Source: Arthonia radiata
Taxonomy: Eukaryota > Ascomycota > Arthoniomycetes > Arthoniales > Arthoniaceae
Assembly (NCBI GenBank): GCA_002989075.1
Contig: PSQN01000004.1
Coordinates: 372,001-436,000 of the forward strand
Direction of reading: 5' to 3'
Length of the DNA: 64,000 nt
Below, one piece after another: positions 57,853 to 64,000 of the stretch. Each line of letters starts with the position of its first letter. The first letter of the stretch is position 1. The translations under genes and the position numbers were made by a program. Under the pieces are notes generated by a model, which made no database searches, was not told the origin of the DNA, and was given only the letters and a program-made list of their open reading frames with translations.

Positions 57853-58004
57853 GTAAGACTGCCATTGACCCTCGCATAGAGCTTCACTTGCATTTCATAT
57901 CAATCCAATGGTCACATCGCCCTTGACTTTCGCATAGAGATCGACCTGCACATTACATCAACCCGATGGTCACATCGCCCTTCACCCGCGCGTAGAGATC
58001 TACC
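57853..58004 (-). repeat. 58-bp tandem copies of a gene's C-terminal coding end
   Basis: Read on the minus strand, the last codons of the coiled-coil gene (58004-57948: VDLYARVKGDVTIGLM, stop) are followed at once by a second copy (57946-57889) that would read VDLYAKVKGDVTIGLI and a stop. A third shorter, more diverged piece (57887-57853) would read KLYARVNGSLTV. The unit is about 58 bp, not a multiple of three. Confidence 0.8.
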
Positions 58005-58460
58005 TCGACTTCCAAGTCCAACTCAATCTGGATTTTCAAGCTGCTGTCTTTGGCACCGTCCTTCTGGGGTCTGTCGGCGATGCGGGACTGGCGCACAGGG
58101 CCGATCTTCGAGTCGCGGCGCTCCGGCGCTGGTTGTTGTTGAACTTGCTGTTGCAGAGCTTGAAGTTGCTGCTGCAGGGCTTCGTTCTGCGCTTGCAGAG
58201 AGTTGCCTCCTTGTTGCGGGGCTTGGAGCGCTTGGGACTTTTTGCGACCGCCTTTGGCCTGGGCGGGAGCCTCGGGCTGCTCCTCCGGTTCTTCCTCCTC
58301 GACTCTAGATGAAGATGGTTATTTTTGGGGCTCGATGATGCATAAATGTCTAGCGACAACAGGGCAAGCTTGCGTACTCTTCGTTCTCCGAGGCGGGATC
58401 GCTGTCGACGGTCTCTTCGTCGACCTCCTTGGTTGGCGGGGATTTCTTTGGAGTAGGCAT
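57953..58460 (-). CDS. Small coiled-coil fungal protein with conserved beta C-terminus
   Basis: Exons 58460-58378 and 58304-57953 with a 73-bp intron (GTACGC..ATCTAG) give 144 aa: MPTPKKSPPTKEVDEETVDS, an acidic stretch (VEEEEPEEQPEAP), a Gln-rich coiled coil (LQAQNEALQQQLQALQQQVQ, about residues 65-85), and the C-terminus LKIQIELDLEVEVDLYARVK then GDVTIGLM. Alternating hydrophobic residues in that end suggest beta strands, and this ending is common among small fungal proteins of unknown function. No signal peptide. The stop codon is followed by tandem copies of the same ending (separate entry). Confidence 0.75.
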
Positions 58461-59214
58461 ATTGGTGTCTAAAGAACGGCCTGATGTGGACTTGTAGAGA
58501 GGGAACTGATTGGAACGAAGCAGATGAGCGAGCTTGCGAGGTCATGAGATGGGATCGCGGAGCGATCCGTTTAATAACAGGAACAGGCGGGTGCCCACGT
58601 CATGCGCCAGCCCCTGCAAGGCCTGCCCACTTTTAGCCTGTCCATCTGTTTCCTTGTTTCGCCGTCGGCCACGCTCCGATAGAGTGCTCTGGGCTCTTGG
58701 CCCCTCGGCCTACGAGGTTTTGGGGATGGGAATTAATAGCTAGGTTGAAACGGTTCGTGCGTCATTTCGCAACACACCTCGTCGATTGCACTTTTCGTCT
58801 CAAACCCGATGGATGAAGTTCAAGACTTGAGAAGACTATATAGCAGCCCTCGCAGGCTATTTCTGAAGAATTATGTGTCTGCATAAGTCTATTTTATTCC
58901 ACTCGACTGACTGAGGCTGCGTAATGCTTAAACCCTAGCGTTCCAAAGACGACTATCTGCAATATGATAATACCTATGGTAGTAATAAATCGGCGGAGTG
59001 GGTGCCGTTTTGCGTAAAGAAAGGCGCCGACCGTTTCAGCCTTAATTCCCATCCCAATTCTGACGCTAGCCTTATGGAGTTGCGACAGCAGAACGCGGTC
59101 GAGTCTTCCAACTAACTCCCCGTGATTATGGAGTGTGAATATTGTGACCGTTGCTCGGTGGCCAAGATAAGTAGCGCATAGACTGCCATCATTCGAGTCA
59201 CTTCAACCGAACTC
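58461..59214. other. Shared upstream region holding a MITE-like element
   Basis: 754 bp between two divergent starts (58460 minus, 59215 plus). It contains an inverted-repeat element at 58723-59055. No other feature recognised. Confidence 0.5.
58723..59055. mobile_element. MITE-like element with terminal inverted repeats
   Basis: 333 bp. The left end GGGATGGGAATTAA (58723-58736) is exactly inverted at the right end (59042-59055). Inside it GGTTGAAACGGT (58743) pairs with the inverted CCGTTTCAGCC (59031-59041). The left copy has five extra bases between the two blocks. The interior encodes nothing. That fits a non-autonomous DNA transposon (MITE). No clear target duplication was seen. It ends 160 bp before the start codon of the next gene. 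Confidence 0.6.
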
Positions 59215-60065
59215 ATGGTTCTGGGCCTCTTAACAGCCGTAGCAGCTTGTCCTGCCATCATTGGCACCACAGAGGCCGTTCGCCAAGGGCAGGCTACGAA
59301 CGCGAGAGAAAAGCATCGTGGTGAGTTCGTTTAGTCTCTGCATAATTCTATTGAGCCTGCTCAGGGTGGCTAGCTGGCTGCAACTATCCAAAGGCAGCCC
59401 CCGCTGGACGCAAGCCTACCCTATCGAGCAGAAGATAGTATGCTAACGCATTCACTCGTAGGCCGAAAGACCAATCTCGTAGTTTTGTGCCCCACGCAAA
59501 CGACACCGGGTAACCAGATAGATGGTTGCCTAGTAGTGTTGAGACACAATAAGGTCGGTTCAAGGCACTTACGTATGGGAAACGCGGATACATGCTCACG
59601 TGTTTGAGCATCAAGCTTTACATTCAGACAGCCTCAGAAGATGACATTGACACGGACGAGCCCTCTCCGCATCCCTTCACGGGATATTTCCTCGGTCATC
59701 CAAAGTATCAGTGGGGCTGGCAGGGCGAGGGTCTAGTTTCCACCATCATGGACGATCCGCCTCAGCTGAATTGGATCTACGTCGACCAAGACACCAACGA
59801 GGTCAAGTACGGAACCAAAGTGGAAACAGAAGGCCATTTGCTCGGGCCGTGGAATTGCACCAAGATCGATAAACGGATGATCTTTGAGGGCTGGGAAGGG
59901 TTTTTGGCTGTGGAGGAGAAACGGAACTGCTGGGCGCTGTACTTTGACCGCGAAGACGACGGATTGGAGGGAAAAGTGCCCGGGCTGCAAACGTTGGAAG
60001 TGGAGTTGATGAGGAGAGAAAGGCGAAAGACGAAGGAGAATGCTGACGACAAAAACTATGTTTGA
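59215..60065 (+). CDS. Conserved fungal protein, unknown function
   Basis: Three exons, 59215-59320, 59462-59553 and 59616-60065, give 215 aa; introns are 141 bp (GTGAGT, branch GCTAACG, CGTAG) and 62 bp (GTCGGT..CAAG). The N-terminus MVLGLLTAVAACPAIIGTTE, then AVRQGQ and EKHRG-RKTNLVV, and the core FTGYFLGHPKYQWGWQGEGL, DDPPQLNWIYVDQDTNEVKY, HLLGPWNCTKIDKRMIFEGW, EGFLAVEE and ALYFDREDDGLEGKV belong to a widespread uncharacterised filamentous-ascomycete family of about 200-230 aa. The hydrophobic start could be a membrane anchor or a signal. The role is unknown. A MITE-like element sits in its promoter region. Confidence 0.82.
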
Positions 60066-60508
60066 ATCGACACGAGCAGACCATAACAACAATATTGATT
60101 GCTGTGTTTGTAACGGTCTAGGATGACATCTTACTGACGTAAGAATCGAGTGCCTGACAGCCCACAAATTTGTTGTTGAGGTTCACGGACGAAGTCCGAA
60201 AGCTTTGTTGATTAACAACCGACGGGAACGGACCCAGTTCATCCAAGACCAGGTCGCACGGAGGTGTGTCTTCACACTGGCGTGGCTCTTCGTAGCAGGA
60301 ACTGTAGCAACCACGGGATACTTCGATACTGCATGCCAGCTCGTCGGGTGAACATGGCACGAGTGTATTACGGTTGTTTCCAAGGGTTCGGGATGACAGT
60401 GATTCTCCTTCGCAGGCGTAGACCTCTTTAAAAGATTTTATCCTGGCTTTTACATCGCTATCGTTCCCGCGGAATCGCGATACTCCAATGCTCTCATTAC
60501 TCACGAAG
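60066..60508. other. Convergent intergenic region
   Basis: 443 bp between two convergent genes; open frames here are not protein-like. No feature seen. Confidence 0.5.
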
Positions 60509-62279
60509 CTAGCCTGTACTCGTGTAGGCCCGGACCGCCTTGATGACTGGTTTCCTGGTGCTCTGCGAATCAAAGACCTGCGCATGATCCAGACCTTCAA
60601 ACCAGAGAATATCCGATCCATTTCCTCGCCACGGCTGATCTTTCAGCACTCCGGTTTTCGGATTTATCTTGGTCACCGTTGTGATGCCATCCTTGACCCT
60701 TTCCATGGACGCCCCATCCTCTGTTGCAAACCCTCCTGGCGAAGGGGCTTGCAGATATCGCCTCACAGCCGCAGTGTCCACGATGAGATCTTTCCCGCTC
60801 AACACAATCGTGACGTCCCTGCCGGATTCACTGGGCGTCCCCTTCACACCCAAATCCTCTTTCCAGATGATGCTGTCGCTCCAGAAGAACCTTCTTGCCA
60901 AGGTGTGGGCCACTCCAACATCTTTGCTCCCAAAATACCAAAGTTGATGTTCGTTCGCACCTACTGGACGACGGACGGTGAAGTTGTACGCGACGTCGGG
61001 AATGTGGAGTAGGAAGGTGATGGGGTCGATAAGAACGACAGGCCCGACGAGTGGCGAGACGACCGGTGATTTTATCAGATGTGTGGAGATGGCGGATCCG
61101 TATGAGTGAGCGACCAAGACGAACTTCTTCCAGCCGTGATGTTTCACAATGTCGGAGATTTCACTAACGGTGACATCTTTCTCGAGCATTGGATGAGTCA
61201 GGCGAGAGCTGATAGGCATGATCTCTAGTGCGATGATTCCAACCTGCGCTTCCCCTGTGGCATTGAGCTCACGGAGGAAGGAAAAATAGGGGTAGAGTCC
61301 GATCCCAATGCCATGTATGAACAAAACAGGCAGCTGGTCTTTGGATAGATGGGGTCGATACCAGTACGTGAGATGCTCAACTGGCGACCGGTGAGTCGAG
61401 AGCAGTGTGAACGGGCGGATTGGAAAGAGCTTGAAGAAGCGCGAGAGCCGAGTGCGATGAAAGTAGAAGCCGCTGTACAACAACCGGCAGTACGTTATAG
61501 TGTCTGTCACATAGATGCACTGCGAGGGAGTTAGTTGACCATCGGGAACTTCTTGTGGAAAACTAGACAGTGACGTACAAAGTACCTGGAAGCAGATGTC
61601 AGCACAGCCTCTTCTGAAGTTCGTTTCGGTTTCCAATAGAGTATTGTGAGACAACGCCGGCCCGCTAGTTGTCTGGTATTGGGCTCAAGCAACAGAAGGG
61701 AATATATGGACGCGCTCAGGCTTACCATAGGAGACTGCGGTGCAGGAACTCGATCTTGTCAAGCGTTAACCTCAGACTCTTTGCGCTTCCCCTTCCAGGA
61801 GGTAATTCCCTGCCTAGCATCTTCTCTGTACCCTTGATGTACTCCTCCATCTCGTCCTCGTCCTCGTCTCTTACTTCTGCAGTGTCCAAAAAAGCCCATC
61901 GCAAGAAGTCCTGGACATTTTCGCGCTTGATCTGCTCTTTGTTCGCGCCGAGAAACCATTGGCTCAAGTACTTCTCCGGGTCTTCTACCGTGGCAGTGCA
62001 GCGCGAAAACAGCTCCCGCCTGTCTTTTCGCGATCTCAGCGGAGGGTGAGTCGCCGGTCGCTGGAGATGATGCTCAAGCGGCAGGAATACCACGGTGAAG
62101 AACACAGCTTCCAAGATGAGCCATACTTCCACGGCGAATGGAGCACGGTAGAACCCAGCGGGCAGAAGCGGGTTCAGAATCAACAGGGCGCAGTAGGCGA
62201 TGCTGAGTGTGACAATATGGTGCAGGAACAGAATGCAAGCTTTTATGAAGATGAATTCTGTTCGTGAGGTTCCGATCAT
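60509..62279 (-). CDS. Alpha/beta hydrolase, membrane-anchored, with a 7-nt microexon
   Basis: Exon 1 (62279-61726) encodes two hydrophobic helices (FIKACILFLHHIVTLSIAYC; EVWLILEAVFFTVVFLPLEH) and a hydrophilic stretch ending IEFLHRSLLW. Exon 3 (61519-60509) encodes the hydrolase: oxyanion region PVLFIHGIGIGLYPY, nucleophile elbow VLVAHSYGSA (G-x-S-x-G variant, H-S-Y-G-S), acid Asp about KDLIVD, and a C-terminal His in GLDHAQVF. Exon 1 ends in phase 2 and exon 3 needs phase 0, so something must lie between. A 7-nt exon at 61585-61579 (G TAC TTT), flanked by TTCCAG and GTACGT, supplies it and gives LLW-YF-CIYVTDT. Total 523 aa; introns 140 and 59 bp. Substrate unknown; such fungal members are often lipid-linked. 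Confidence 0.8.
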
Positions 62280-62840
62280 GTTGGAAGTCGGTCAGGCTGG
62301 TTTGCCCTGACTGGCGAGAACGGATTGACAGTGATGTTGGCACCTGCTGCAAAATCTGCGTGCATGTTGCAGATCTGGAATGACTGCGAGGCCATTTCGA
62401 AGGTGGGGAGGGCCAACGCGGGAATATTTGTTGAGGTGCACTTGCAACTGACGTTATTTTTTCGGACGAAACAAGAGTCTGATGGCCCATGCGCCCAGAT
62501 TTGTTAGCAACAGAAATGAGTATGCTCAGTCTTAGCTTTTGTGCACTACTCTTTGTGCGCTGATACGGGCCTGGTATGCCATGACAGTAGACGCTAGCAC
62601 CTTGTCTTGGCACTTATCTTTCGTCCAGTTCCAGCTTCATTGCCAGTTAGCTACCAACTCAATCGTTCCGACCTTCGCATTTTGCCCAAGGCAGATTGCG
62701 AAGGGGCGATGTAAAAGGAGAGGTTCCAAGCGAGAGGTAATGCATTCGCCCACTAATACTATACCCTGGCTCATAGCGCCTGGCCATGGCGATGACCTCC
62801 ACTTTCAATTGCTACAAATTTGACCAACCATAGCACTTCT
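62280..62840. other. Intergenic region, nothing seen
   Basis: 561 bp upstream of the hydrolase gene; no feature recognised. Confidence 0.5.
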
Positions 62841-63162
62841 TCACAGCCCGTGGTCCGCTTTAGTATTGTCCGGAGCTTTCCCCGCGCAAGCGCAGACGAG
62901 GCTTGAGATAATTCCATGCGGCATGACCGAGAAGATGCTTGCATCACAGACCCGAAGGCCAGGTACGCCGTAGACTTTGCAGCCCGCATCGACGACACCC
63001 CCTCGATCTTTTGGCAGCATAGCACAGCTTCCTGCTGGATGCCAAATGGTGAAGCAACATTGCCTAGCCTGCTCTTTCGCTTCCTCAGTATAAGAACATC
63101 CTCTCGCTTCGTCGTCTCCGCCAGCCGATTGAAACTGCTGCGTAACGATCTGCGCTGCATCT
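62841..63162 (-). pseudogene. GMC oxidoreductase, C-terminal fragment
   Basis: Read on the minus strand, about 105 codons match the end of FAD-dependent glucose-methanol-choline oxidoreductases. The segment EQARQCCFTIWHPAGSCAML carries the active-site His of the family. PKDRGGVVDAGCKVYGVPGL, then RVCDASIFSVMPHG and the closing helix, place the flavin-contacting C-terminus, with a stop at 62841. The frame opens just after a GATGCAG acceptor-like site at about 63,156. Upstream, where a 500-600-aa enzyme should continue, I find only a short unrelated frame and then another gene on the same strand. So this is a remnant, or the last exon of a gene with a very unusual layout. Confidence 0.65.
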
Positions 63163-63561
63163 CATGCACTGCTCCTCGACGACCGTCGCAGCTCGATTCT
63201 CATAGACCAAGTGAAACGTTGAGATGATCGGTCTGTCAAAGCGTGAAGTGGAGCCAATCCCCGAAAGGGGGCATGCACCAGAAGCACGCGCCAAATGACC
63301 GTTCAGACTATGAATAGTAGCATTCGATTGGTAGGCGCTCGACTGCTCATGAGAAGCCGTCTCGCTCAAACGATAACAGCGAAAGGAAGTAAATGAGTGA
63401 TTCGCCCTCCGTCAGAGGTGCTTGCAGATAACGTCCCCGAAATATTCCACCGCGCGAGTTTCCCGGCTCTGGTCCTCTTGCGATGTGTGATACAGTGCAG
63501 ATCATGTCCATATCCTCCATGGGCAACGCAGCGTATAAATACCGGTGATGCGACTACCGCA
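63163..63561. other. Stretch between the GMC fragment and the edge gene
   Basis: About 400 bp without recognisable coding sequence. A short minus frame (63085-63369) continues into the GMC fragment in a different frame and shows no family match. Confidence 0.4.
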
Positions 63562-64000
63562 TCATAGACATTTATACACCTTTTGAAAAATAACCTGCGT
63601 GCAACACCATCCGGCGTCATCCCAAGCATACCCGTCCGTCCCGTATCCCACCGCAATCACAGTCGTTCCGCCCTTGGTACATACAAAGTTATGCTGATCG
63701 CCAGGGGTAAACGTGTCAAGATAGCCCAGATCTATTGTAGCTTGGAAGTCGCTACTCGTTGCCGTACCACTGGGAAACATCGTAAAGTTGAATGCATTTG
63801 CGGCATAAAGGGTGGTGTAATTCTGAAATGCGACGTTGCCATTCGTCGGATCATCCACCTCATAACGACCGTTACCTAAATCCCTACCAAGTCGAAAAGT
63901 GGCGGACGAACCGAACGCAGAGGTCAGAGTGATGATCCTGCCCCGGACATGGTTTGTACTATCGGCGCCTGAGCCGGGAATGCCGTATGAGAGGAACTGT
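63562..64000 (-). CDS. Hypothetical protein, N-terminus cut by window edge
   Basis: The minus frame enters from beyond base 64,000 and runs about 145 codons to the stop at 63562. It is rich in Gly, Thr, Asn, Phe and Tyr (FLSYGIPGSGADSTNHVRGR; TSAFGSSATFRLGRDLGNGR; NGNVAFQNYTTLYAANAFNF) and has Cys near the end (NFVCTKGG; DAGWCC). This composition suits a secreted beta-rich protein. I recognise no family. The last ten codons may be intron read-through, since they lose the composition of the rest. Confidence 0.6.
   Translation of the reverse strand, partial: QFLSYGIPGSGADSTNHVRGRIITLTSAFGSSATFRLGRDLGNGRYEVDDPTNGNVAFQNYTTLYAANAFNFTMFPSGTATSSDFQATIDLGYLDTFTPGDQHNFVCTKGGTTVIAVGYGTDGYAWDDAGWCCTQVIFQKVYKCL

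Overview
The window is nuclear DNA of a filamentous ascomycete. I infer Dothideomycetes, probably the Capnodiales/Mycosphaerellales side. The supporting signs are short phase-consistent spliceosomal introns (mostly 49-77 bp, GT..AG, CTAAC/CTGAC branch points), fungal gene families (MON1, DOP1, SLX4, NNP nitrate transporter, Dsd1-like, BuGZ-like) and three copies of an introner-like element, a class first described in that group. No tRNA, rRNA, CRISPR or retroelement was found. All exon joins were made by eye from splice signals, frame and family knowledge.

Layout. 1-21,100 is dense and conserved: DOP1 (minus, cut by the left edge) diverges from MON1, so two endomembrane-traffic genes share 245 bp. 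A nitrate transporter (minus) diverges from a D-serine dehydratase-like gene (plus) across 1.47 kb carrying two clusters of GATA sites. Two long Ser/Pro-rich proteins of unknown function follow. 21,100-33,000 is accessory and gene-poor: the C-terminal half of a NIF3-like gene, a small ORF, and three dispersed paralogues (near 25.0, 27.1 and 30.5 kb) of a membrane-helix family I cannot name. Minisatellites, an imperfect 320-350 bp duplication and a possible mitochondrial insert also lie here.

33,000-47,600 holds an F-box protein, a GH43 glycosidase whose only intron is an introner-like element, SLX4, a thiamine-diphosphate enzyme in five-piece layout (four coding exons plus introns), a BuGZ-like zinc-finger protein and a monocarboxylate-type MFS transporter. 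Two more introner copies lie outside recognisable genes. 48,000-64,000 holds two hypothetical genes, a large secreted Tyr/Pro/Ser repeat protein with Cys modules, a small protein with an apparent frameshift, cofactor-independent phosphoglycerate mutase and a coiled-coil protein whose last codons are tandemly repeated past its stop. It ends with a MITE-like element, a conserved fungal protein, an alpha/beta hydrolase with a 7-nt microexon, a GMC oxidoreductase remnant and a partial gene at the right edge.

The strongest candidates for something new are the three-member membrane-helix family and the introner-like elements.
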